Origin: Pirellulaceae bacterium | GTDB taxonomy: Bacteria > Planctomycetota > Planctomycetia > Pirellulales > Pirellulaceae | Assembly (NCBI GenBank): GCA_030748485.1 | Contig: JASMLW010000178.1 | Span: 1 to 41,895 of the forward strand | Direction: 5' to 3' | Length of the DNA stretch: 41,895 nucleotides | In this document: piece by piece, positions 27,822-34,671 of the stretch | Layout of the letters: every line of letters starts with the position of its first letter | Position numbering within the stretch: position 1 is the first letter of the stretch | Position numbers and translations under genes: made by a program | The notes under the pieces: generated by a model | Told to the model about the DNA's origin: nothing | The model's input: only the letters and a program-made list of their open reading frames with translations | The model's database searches: none

Positions 27822-28826
27822 CTATTCTCTTTCGGCGGCGGCCGCATTCGCCGCGGCCGACTCCAGCCGGTCGAGATTGGCGAGCATTTCGACCAGCCAA
27901 TCGTCCGCGTCCGGGCGGTTGCCACAGGGCCTGTAGACGATGACGCCAATCCCCAGATCATCCAGTCGTCGCCGCGTCGCCTCGAGCGGAACGTCCTCCC
28001 ACAGCATCCACTTCGCGGGACGATTCTTCAGCTGCAGTTCTAAATCGGCCCACTGCTCAGGCGGCGGATCTTGATCCGGCTCCCAGTGGAGGCTGACCAA
28101 ATCCCAGTCGAACCGGCGAGCCAGGTATTGGTAGACGGGGTGAGAAGCCAACAGCGGACGGTCCGCCCACCGCGCGGCCACATCTCGCAGCTTGCCGTCC
28201 CACTGCCGCAAGTCGCGATCCAGGGCGTCAAAGCCAGCCTGCAGCTCAGCCGCTCGATCGGGTCGCAGTCGGCTGATCCCACGGTGGACGGCCGCCGCCT
28301 GCAGCCGCGCCAATTCGGGATCGAGCCAGGTGGTGAAGGCGAGACCACCGTGACTGTGAACGCCCGGCCCATGCCGATGCGCGACATGCGTCGGCTCGTC
28401 GAGCAATCGATCGGCGAATGCCGTCGACGTGTCGAGACACCGCAATTCGGGAAGTGACGCCGTTCTTCGCCACCGCGCGTAGTCGGCTCCGTTGAGCACG
28501 ATTAGGTCAGCTTGCTGAATCTCCTCTAGTGTGTCGTCGCTCGGATTCCAAAACGCCGGGTCGACGTCGGCGGGAACGGGGAAACTCGCCGCGACGTTCG
28601 CCCCGCCAATCCGTTCCACAAAGTAATGCAACGGATAGTTGACCGAGATGATCGTCGGCTTCCCAGCGCCTGGCGTCTCAGCGGGCCGGTCGCCTCGATC
28701 TCCGCCGCAACCGCAAACCGCCGCAACCACGAACGCCGCAACCACGAACGCCGCGCCCACGAGGCGCTTGCCGAGTCTCTCAGCGCGTCGACCAACTCGC
28801 TCCACCTGAGTCCTCCCGTCTCTCAT
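27822..28826 (-). CDS. ZnuA-like metal-binding lipoprotein of an FtsX-type ABC system
   Basis: 334 residues. A basic N-region and FVVAAFVVAAVCGC suggest a lipoprotein signal with the modified cysteine near C40, though a C at -2 is unusual. The mature part has the cluster A-I (ZnuA/TroA) pattern: VNYPLHYFVERIGG with H67, PADVDPAFWNPS, DLIVLNGADYARW, a histidine loop HVAHRHGPGVHSHG (H147, H150, H152, H157, H159), WLDP at 167-170, ASHPVYQYLARRF with H229, and a GVIVYRPCGN end. The histidine usually two before WL is T165 here. It should bind a transition metal such as zinc outside the inner membrane. The ATG directly follows the permease stop (TAGATG), so the two are translated together. An ABC-3 permease would be the normal partner; none is present. 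Confidence 0.85.
   Translation of the reverse strand: MRDGRTQVERVGRRAERLGKRLVGAAFVVAAFVVAAVCGCGGDRGDRPAETPGAGKPTIISVNYPLHYFVERIGGANVAASFPVPADVDPAFWNPSDDTLEEIQQADLIVLNGADYARWRRTASLPELRCLDTSTAFADRLLDEPTHVAHRHGPGVHSHGGLAFTTWLDPELARLQAAAVHRGISRLRPDRAAELQAGFDALDRDLRQWDGKLRDVAARWADRPLLASHPVYQYLARRFDWDLVSLHWEPDQDPPPEQWADLELQLKNRPAKWMLWEDVPLEATRRRLDDLGIGVIVYRPCGNRPDADDWLVEMLANLDRLESAAANAAAAERE
28719..28763 (-). repeat. 15-bp tandem repeat in the signal peptide
   Basis: CGCCGCAACCACGAA occurs twice exactly (28719-28733, 28734-28748), then once with three changes (28749-28763). In the coding frame each copy gives FVVAA-type residues, so the hydrophobic core of the ZnuA-like signal peptide has been lengthened by in-frame duplication. 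Confidence 0.8.
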
Positions 28827-30005
28827 CTACGTCGCCATCAACCACGACTGGATCAATTGCGGAGTTGTCGCGCCGGCCGCCGCGGTGAGTATCGCAGCCA
28901 GGCCCGCGGCCAACGTTAGGATGATAACCAGTTCGCTCCAAAGCGTGGCGGTTTGCAGGAAACGGCTGCAACCGAGCTTCACGAGCGTTTCGAACTCCCG
29001 CTCGCGCATCCGCCGCGTCAGACTTGTCACCAGCGCGACGAGCGCCGCGGTAACGACGATCAGCACGGCCGAGAGCATGTCAAAAAAACGCTGGGCGCGG
29101 AACACTCGTTCCATCAGTCGATCGACCACAGCCGCCGGTTCAATCAACTGAGTTTGCGGATCGTCGACGAATCGGCCGAGCAACACGGTTCTCGACTTTT
29201 GGTCGCGGGGAACGACGATGATTGCCGAGAGCGGCAGCTTGTCAACTGCGTTGTGAAAGTGAAACGAATCGATGTTGTCGTCCGTCACCTCGAGAAATCG
29301 CTTCACCGCGCCGCCCAACACGATCTCTTCTTCGCTGCTGTCTAGCAGAGCTCCCTCGCCGACAACTTGCTCCGCCGGTTCGTGACCGTGTCCCAGCCCG
29401 GCGATCAGCCACGCCGTCTTGAGATCGACAAACACGGCGTCATCGTCGGGCGTGTTCATTCGCGCCAGCACACCGCGGACGCGCATCTTCAGTGGCGGGG
29501 TGGCGGACAGCGCGAACGGATTCTTCGGATCGGTCAGTATCCGCTCGCCCGGCTCAACTCGAATGCGTCGCGCCACGTTGGCGCCGACCACGCAATCGCC
29601 CAACCGCACGATCGATTCTCCCTGAGCGACTCGCAGCGAGCGAAAGTGCAAATAGTCGACAGTGACGCCGACGACGGGAGCATCCCGGACTCGTCCCGCG
29701 ACGAAAACAGCGAAAGGATCCGCCAGTCCTTCGCTGCGAATGCGACGGAAAACGCCGTTCGGCGTCGTCGTCGGTCGAGCGTCGAAGTAGAGCGCGTGAA
29801 CGGCCAGGTCAAAGCGGCTGCCCGTGGGGCCGGCGACCAACGGTGTGGAGGTCGCGCGGGCGCGAACTTGCCGCTCGAACCGTTCCACGACCAGGCGCAC
29901 GGAAAACGGCAGTGCGACCGTGACGGCAACGCAGACGATTAACGTCACGGTGCGCCGCTTGTAGAACCAAAGATAGTGGGAGGCGAGCCAAATCGCGCTG
30001 TTCAT
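28827..30005 (-). CDS. FtsX/MacB-like ABC transporter permease, short C terminus
   Basis: 392 residues. The first membrane segment is about 18-37 (VTLIVCVAVTVALPFSVRLV), then a large extracytoplasmic domain (about 40-310), a segment at about 313-335 (FFDMLSAVLIVVTAALVALV), a cytoplasmic loop with MREREFETLVKLGCSR matching the RE-x-x-x-L-x-x-x-G-x-x coupling motif of FtsX-type permeases, and a last segment at about 361-385. MacB/LolC-type proteins normally have a fourth segment; here the protein stops soon after the third. ATGA overlap with the ATPase stop shows coupling. With a ZnuA-like partner it probably handles metal or a metal-loaded carrier, but the direction of transport is not shown. 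Confidence 0.85.
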   Translation of the reverse strand: MNSAIWLASHYLWFYKRRTVTLIVCVAVTVALPFSVRLVVERFERQVRARATSTPLVAGPTGSRFDLAVHALYFDARPTTTPNGVFRRIRSEGLADPFAVFVAGRVRDAPVVGVTVDYLHFRSLRVAQGESIVRLGDCVVGANVARRIRVEPGERILTDPKNPFALSATPPLKMRVRGVLARMNTPDDDAVFVDLKTAWLIAGLGHGHEPAEQVVGEGALLDSSEEEIVLGGAVKRFLEVTDDNIDSFHFHNAVDKLPLSAIIVVPRDQKSRTVLLGRFVDDPQTQLIEPAAVVDRLMERVFRAQRFFDMLSAVLIVVTAALVALVTSLTRRMREREFETLVKLGCSRFLQTATLWSELVIILTLAAGLAAILTAAAGATTPQLIQSWLMAT

Positions 30006-30727
30006 GGCTCCGCACTCCCGGCGAGACTCGCCATTTCCAAGACGCGATCGAACTGCGGCAGCAACGCGTGATCATGCGTAGCCAACACGAGGGTAGCGTC
30101 TTCCCGGCGGACGGTCTCCAATATCCATTGCAACATCGCTTGCTTGTTATCCGGGTCGAGACTGCCGGTCGGTTCATCGGCGAGTACGATTTCCGGAACG
30201 CGCACCATAGCCCGGCAAATCGCCACGCGTTGGCGCTCCCCCTGCGACAACCGCCGCACCGGCCGCAGCAACTTGTCGCCCAGCCCGGCCGCCTCGAGTA
30301 AGTCATCGGCTCGCCGCCAGTTGGCCGCCGCGATTGGCGAACCGGGCTGCAGGCGGAAGGGAAGCAACACGTTGTCGCGAACGTGCAGGTACTCGAGCAA
30401 CTCGAATTCTTGAAAGACCATTCCGATGCGGCCCGCGCGAAACCGCCGTCGCTGCGATTCGCTCAACGCGGAGAGCGGTTGGCCCGCCACGATCAACTCA
30501 CCGCTCGTCGACGGCAACACGCCGGCGATCATCTCCAGCAGGGTTGTCTTGCCCGATCCGCTCGGCCCGATCAGCGCAACGCACTCACCGCGGCGAATCC
30601 GCAGCTCGCCAATCCGCAATGAAAACGTCCCCCGCTCCAAGTGCGCGTCGCGGACATCGACCGCGACGTCGTACGAGGACCGCGGCGTGTCGAGACGACC
30701 TGTTTTAGCGGCGGACGAATCGACCAT
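30002..30727 (-). CDS. ABC transporter ATP-binding protein, LolD/MacB type
   Basis: 241 residues from the ATG at 30727, which overlaps the stop of the preceding gene by one base (TGATG); an in-frame ATG 24 codons earlier lies inside that gene. All nucleotide-binding motifs are intact: Walker A GPSGSGKT (54-61), Q-loop Q106, signature LSQGERQR (160-167), Walker B IVLADEP (180-186) and switch histidine H218 in ATHD. The LSQGE signature and short form match the LolD/MacB/FtsE group that works with FtsX-type permeases, such as the one encoded next. Powers the inner-membrane complex by ATP hydrolysis. Long N-terminal extension of about 20 residues before the first strand. Confidence 0.93.
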   Translation of the reverse strand: MVDSSAAKTGRLDTPRSSYDVAVDVRDAHLERGTFSLRIGELRIRRGECVALIGPSGSGKTTLLEMIAGVLPSTSGELIVAGQPLSALSESQRRRFRAGRIGMVFQEFELLEYLHVRDNVLLPFRLQPGSPIAAANWRRADDLLEAAGLGDKLLRPVRRLSQGERQRVAICRAMVRVPEIVLADEPTGSLDPDNKQAMLQWILETVRREDATLVLATHDHALLPQFDRVLEMASLAGSAEP

Positions 30728-32625
30728 CACAAACCGCGAACCTTCGTTTCGAGCTTCAAGCGTTTCTCGTCCAGCAACTCGAGTTTGGTGATTCGCCAAG
30801 CGTTGTCACGAGGTTCAATGTGAACCAATCCGCGATGCTGGTTCGTGCGGGAGTGAATATGTCCCCAATGCTCGACTGTGCCGCGGACGTTCCATGTGCA
30901 GTTGTAAACGAATCCGCGGCGGTCGGCGAACGTCGCGTCGCGCTCGACGGCGACGACTCCGTCGACAACTTCGACTTGGCGGACTCGCGAAACGGCTCCT
31001 CCTTGCTCGGCCATCCGCAAGCCGCCGCGAATCTTCAGGTAAAGCTCCTCCAACAGCGGGCCCGCCGCGCTCCGCGACAATGCGTCGTACGTGTCGCTCT
31101 CATCGCGATAATCGAATGAGCGATAGACGTTGCTCAGCAGGATACTGGAGATCTCACGAGACCGCTCCGCCGTCACCGCCGGCGGGCTCCTCCAAAATGC
31201 GGGCGCGGTCAACCGCGCAAACGGCCAACAGACGCCGGTCGCCGCCAGACAGACGAGCGCGCTGATCCAGGCCACTCGACGTTTCGTTCGCGCGGCAACT
31301 CCCGCGAACACCAACGAGGTCAGCAGCAGGGCCAGTGACGCGAGAGGAATCGTTCGCCGCGGCGCGGGGGGCAGTTCCACATCGACCGCGTCGAGCGGGG
31401 CCGGAGGCCGGCGATCCGGCGACGTCCATTCCAGCGACGACGAACCGCCCACGCGGGACAGGACGCGGCGTTCGGGATCCGCGTCGAAAGCGTACAACAG
31501 TGTACTCACCATCCACACGTTTTCGTTGAAGCGATCCCACGTCAACTTGACGGATCGCGGTGAGGACTTGACGGGATAGGAGAGGATGACGCCGAGCCGC
31601 GCGTTCGCCATGCTGACTCGACGACGCTCGGCCTGCATGGCGAAGTCTTTGAAATCGAGACCGTAAAAATCCATCCGCTGCACCACCGGTGTGACGCGCA
31701 CCCCGTCGACCTCGAGTGGATTGCCCGCCGTGAAATGTGTGGCGATCGTCTCTCGCGCCGCGTCCTGTTCGGCGATTGTCAAAAAAGCGTCGTCAGCCCG
31801 CTGTAAAGGAACGTCTTCCTCCAACGTGAGTAGCGGGATCAGCACCTCCAGGCGGATCTCGAAGTCCTCTATATAGAGGAATGCGTAGATTGAGCTGTAG
31901 CTCGTGATACCGAGCGTCTCGTCCTTCTCGCGCCCCAGCCAGTCTTGCCACTCCTTCTCCGACGCGTCGGAGGAAAGCGAAGGGTTGGTCCAACTGAAAC
32001 GCACAATCTGAGGTTGGTCGGCTTGGATTCGCGATCCTTTCGGCGCGCCCGCGTTTTCCTGCTTCACTACCAGCCGCATCTCGGCGGGAATCGCCAGTAC
32101 ATCGTCCGCCATGTGCTGGCTGAACGTGAGAAACTCGGGCGCCTCGCCCAACGAGTATTGCAGCTCGAACTTCACCTTGTGCATCATCAGTTCGGCCAAC
32201 GGTACGCCTTGCGGCGAGATGTCGAACATCTTCACGGCGGCGACTTTGCCGGCGAGCAACTCACCGCGCACGTCGCGGACGCGAAACCGTTCGAGCAGGA
32301 ACTTCTTATGAGCTTCGGCCCCGCGACGGATCTCGTCCGCCGCGATGTAGTCTCGCTCGTCTACTTCCAACGCCTGAAAAAAGTACAAGTCTTCGACGAA
32401 GACCTCGATCTGCGCGCTGACTTTTTCGCGACTGACGTAGACGAACGCGTCGGTCAAAGATATCGGGTGCGCCGCCGCTTCCCGCGCCGCCGGACCGACG
32501 CTGCAGACGAGCAACCCCATCGCACAGACCAACGCGACCCGAGTGTGGGGGCGAGTCGTGAACGATGTGGACCACAAAGGGGACGACAAAGCGGCGCACG
32601 AAGTCGTTGATTGGGGAGCGAGCAT
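30727..32625 (-). CDS. Exported membrane protein, first gene of the metal ABC operon, function unknown
   Basis: 632 residues. After a long signal region, the mature part opens with AHPISLTDAFVYV (52-64), resembling the AHP-rich start of HupE/UreJ-like periplasmic regions. A large extracytoplasmic beta-rich part follows to about residue 415. Two membrane segments at about 424-442 and 449-467 flank a short basic loop RTKRR. A C-terminal domain (about 487-632) begins EISSILLSNVYRSFDYRDE and contains FVYNCTWNVRG and VEHWGHIHSRTNQHRG, the last histidine-rich. I do not recognise a named family for the whole. Coupling to the ABC genes (TGATG overlap) implies it is part of the same complex, perhaps metal capture or delivery outside the membrane; this is inference. 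Confidence 0.8.
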   Translation of the reverse strand: MLAPQSTTSCAALSSPLWSTSFTTRPHTRVALVCAMGLLVCSVGPAAREAAAHPISLTDAFVYVSREKVSAQIEVFVEDLYFFQALEVDERDYIAADEIRRGAEAHKKFLLERFRVRDVRGELLAGKVAAVKMFDISPQGVPLAELMMHKVKFELQYSLGEAPEFLTFSQHMADDVLAIPAEMRLVVKQENAGAPKGSRIQADQPQIVRFSWTNPSLSSDASEKEWQDWLGREKDETLGITSYSSIYAFLYIEDFEIRLEVLIPLLTLEEDVPLQRADDAFLTIAEQDAARETIATHFTAGNPLEVDGVRVTPVVQRMDFYGLDFKDFAMQAERRRVSMANARLGVILSYPVKSSPRSVKLTWDRFNENVWMVSTLLYAFDADPERRVLSRVGGSSSLEWTSPDRRPPAPLDAVDVELPPAPRRTIPLASLALLLTSLVFAGVAARTKRRVAWISALVCLAATGVCWPFARLTAPAFWRSPPAVTAERSREISSILLSNVYRSFDYRDESDTYDALSRSAAGPLLEELYLKIRGGLRMAEQGGAVSRVRQVEVVDGVVAVERDATFADRRGFVYNCTWNVRGTVEHWGHIHSRTNQHRGLVHIEPRDNAWRITKLELLDEKRLKLETKVRGL

Positions 32626-32656
32626 AGACTCGATCTTATTGACGTCGAGCTAGAAA

Positions 32657-32687
32657 TTGAACCGGCGAAAGCGAAAACAAGTAGAAT
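32657..32687 (+). promoter_or_regulatory. Weak promoter candidate before the LRR genes
   Basis: TTGAAC (32657-32662) and TAGAAT (32682-32687) resemble sigma-70 boxes with a 19-base spacer, slightly long. They point toward the small LRR gene at 32731. The 105-base region also must hold the start signals of the divergent metal operon; no Zur- or Fur-like palindrome was seen there. Confidence 0.3.
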
Positions 32688-32730
32688 TGCGGATCCAGTC
32701 GGCGGCGGCGAGAAATACGAAAGAACTCTG

Positions 32731-32931
32731 ATGACCGGCGGCAACCAACGGCGATTTCGTTTTCTCCGCATCAGTCTGCGATCATTGATGTTGGGCATGC
32801 TAGACGCCAAGCAACTCCAACGGCTGAATCTGACACCGCCCGCCGACGGGCCAGCGCTGTTGCAGTTTCGCGAGAGCGTGCAGCGAGTCAGAACTGCGCT
32901 GCCGGAGTGCCGTATCGAGGTCTATGAATGA
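32731..32931 (+). CDS. Small LRR-family remnant or mini-protein
   Basis: 66 residues. The start GGNQRRFRFLRISLRSLML is the basic membrane leader of planctomycete LRR proteins, and the end FRESVQRVRTALPECRIEVYE looks like the last repeat and tail of such proteins (compare VRRLREASPNCAV at the end of the next gene). The middle, including most of the membrane segment and all other repeats, is missing. It looks like an in-frame internal deletion of a paralogue of its neighbour. The stop overlaps the next ATG (ATGA), so its translation may still matter. It could be a pseudogene or a retained small protein. Confidence 0.5.
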   Translation: MTGGNQRRFRFLRISLRSLMLGMLDAKQLQRLNLTPPADGPALLQFRESVQRVRTALPECRIEVYE

Positions 32932-33695
32932 CCGCCGCCGGCCGCCAACCATTTCGCTTTCGCCTCCGCACGCTGCTGTTGCTGATGCTGGTCATCGGAG
33001 TCGCGTTGGGGTGGCGCGTCGAACGGGCGCGAAGGCAGCGAAAGGCTGTGCAGTTTGTTCAGCAGGTGCGGGGAACCTACGCCTACGACTTCGAGTACGA
33101 CGAGGCCGGCCAGCGCTTGGTCGACACGAAACCACATGGACCGATCTGGCTGAACGATCGGCTCGGTGTGGACTTTTTCAATACGGTGGTCCAGGTGAGT
33201 CTCAGCGACGAGCCGGTCAGGGACATCTCGCCGCTGGCGAACTTGCCGGGAATGAGATGGCTTTCGCTCGAGGGAACACAGGTTGACGACCTCACCCCGC
33301 TCGCCGGCATGCGTCAGCTCGAGGCGTTGAGGCTCGGCGCCGCCCCGGTGTCCGACTTGTCTCCGCTCAGCTCTCTCACCAATCTGAAAACTCTCTCTTT
33401 GTACGAAACGCGAGTTGAGGATCTGTCGCCACTCGCCGGACTCGCAAGACTCGAGGGACTTGAACTGCAGAGCGCGCCGGTCAAAGACGTCACGCCGCTC
33501 GCTCAACTGCGCGAATTGAAGATGCTCGAACTCCACGGCGCGCCCGTGCGGGACATCGAGCCGCTTCTCGGTTTGCCGTCCCTAACGTACGTCGGCGTCT
33601 ACAACACGAAAGTGCCACTTGCCGCCGTCCGCCGTCTTCGCGAGGCAAGTCCCAATTGCGCGGTGATTACGCACTTGCCGAGTTCCGACAATTAG
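32928..33695 (+). CDS. Membrane-anchored leucine-rich-repeat protein
   Basis: 255 residues. A short basic tail and one membrane segment (FRFRLRTLLLLMLVIGVALGW, about 9-29) are followed by about 50 residues with aromatic and acidic character, then roughly six repeats of about 22 residues (about 85-240) with the pattern V-x-D-(I/L)-x-P-L-x-x-L-x-x-L-x-x-L-x-L, similar to the SDS22/internalin type. The tail VRRLREASPNCAV is typical of planctomycete LRR proteins. Such proteins bind partners; no enzymatic role is expected. Start overlaps the preceding small gene. The partner is unknown. Confidence 0.82.
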   Translation: MTAAGRQPFRFRLRTLLLLMLVIGVALGWRVERARRQRKAVQFVQQVRGTYAYDFEYDEAGQRLVDTKPHGPIWLNDRLGVDFFNTVVQVSLSDEPVRDISPLANLPGMRWLSLEGTQVDDLTPLAGMRQLEALRLGAAPVSDLSPLSSLTNLKTLSLYETRVEDLSPLAGLARLEGLELQSAPVKDVTPLAQLRELKMLELHGAPVRDIEPLLGLPSLTYVGVYNTKVPLAAVRRLREASPNCAVITHLPSSDN

Positions 33696-33792
33696 CGTGA
33701 ACGAATCACCGTGTCTCCAATATTCATCCGCCTCGACCGAACCGGCGGCAATAGAAAGCAATCGACATCCGAGAGAGAGAGAAGAACCAATC

Positions 33793-34509
33793 ATGGTGCA
33801 ACAGATCCGCATTCCGCACAATTGGAACGTTCCCGATTCAATTCGTCAGCGCGTCGCCGACATCGCTGGAGCCCAGCGCGCTCTGGAGGCGGATGGACAT
33901 TTGCTGCTGATTCTGCACAAGTTGCCCGACGCCGAGAGCGCTCAACGGGATTTGCGGATGTTCTGGCGCAGCGCGGAGGGCGAGTGGGCGTCGAACGACT
34001 TCGGGCCGGGCGTCAAATCACTTCAACGCCACATCGGCGAGTACAACGATCGCGTCAATGCGTTGGAGGATGACGAACACCGCGCGGATTCGGCCGACGA
34101 GTACTTTCAGATTCGCCGCGAGATCACTCCCATTCACCGGGCGGCGAAAAACATGTCCGAGTCGCTGTCTCTCGCCTACCAGATGTTCTCCGACGACCGC
34201 GGCTTACTCGGCTGTCGCAACTTCGCCGCCGGCGTCGAACGGACAGCCGAATTGCTGAAAGACGACGCCACGTACGGGCTCGAATTCTCGATGGCCAAGC
34301 AGGCCGAAGCGCAGGCGCTCGCCGGTCACCGGCAGAACCTCATCACATCGATCTTCTTTCCGATCCTCACGTTCGCCGCCATCTTTGGCATGAACCTCGA
34401 CCACGGCTTGGAGCACAAGCCGATCTGGCTGTTCTGGATCCTCGTCATGATCGGAGTCAGCATCGGCTTCATGATGAAGACGCTTGTGTTTCGCGCGGCC
34501 ATCGATTGA
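33793..34509 (+). CDS. Short CorA-like membrane protein with GMN motif
   Basis: 238 residues from the ATG at 33793, which has a purine-rich GAGAGAGAGAAG ribosome-binding region; an in-frame ATG at 33697 is less likely. The C terminus has two membrane segments (about 184-198 and 211-228) with IFGMNL (GMN at 199-201), the signature of the CorA magnesium/cobalt/nickel channel family. The N-terminal soluble part is mostly helical and shorter than in CorA (usually over 300 residues in total). The protein should form an inner-membrane divalent-ion channel or a relative of one; the specificity is open. Confidence 0.75.
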   Translation: MVQQIRIPHNWNVPDSIRQRVADIAGAQRALEADGHLLLILHKLPDAESAQRDLRMFWRSAEGEWASNDFGPGVKSLQRHIGEYNDRVNALEDDEHRADSADEYFQIRREITPIHRAAKNMSESLSLAYQMFSDDRGLLGCRNFAAGVERTAELLKDDATYGLEFSMAKQAEAQALAGHRQNLITSIFFPILTFAAIFGMNLDHGLEHKPIWLFWILVMIGVSIGFMMKTLVFRAAID

Positions 34510-34529
34510 CGAACGCCGCGGCGCGTTCG
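34510..34529 (+). terminator. Hairpin directly after the CorA-like gene
   Basis: CGAACGC-CGCGGC-GCGTTCG has perfect 7-bp arms around a 6-base loop and begins at the base after the TGA stop. No T-run follows, so it may be a weak terminator or a 3'-end stabiliser. Downstream to 34671 nothing else was seen apart from the ribosome-binding site GAGGA of the next gene. Confidence 0.5.
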
Positions 34530-34671
34530 GACTGCTCCTCTCTCATTTGTCGGTCGTCGTGGGCGATCTCCGTCGACTCGTGCGATTATCGCGGCGCCGA
34601 TTGTCGCGACTCAGGACGCCGATTACATTCCACGTACCGGATTTCAAGCAATCATTGATGAGGAACGCCCG

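Noticed and set aside
32626-32730. Zur- or Fur-type operator before the metal operon
   Set aside because: I looked for an AT-rich palindrome on both strands and found none; absence by eye is not proof.
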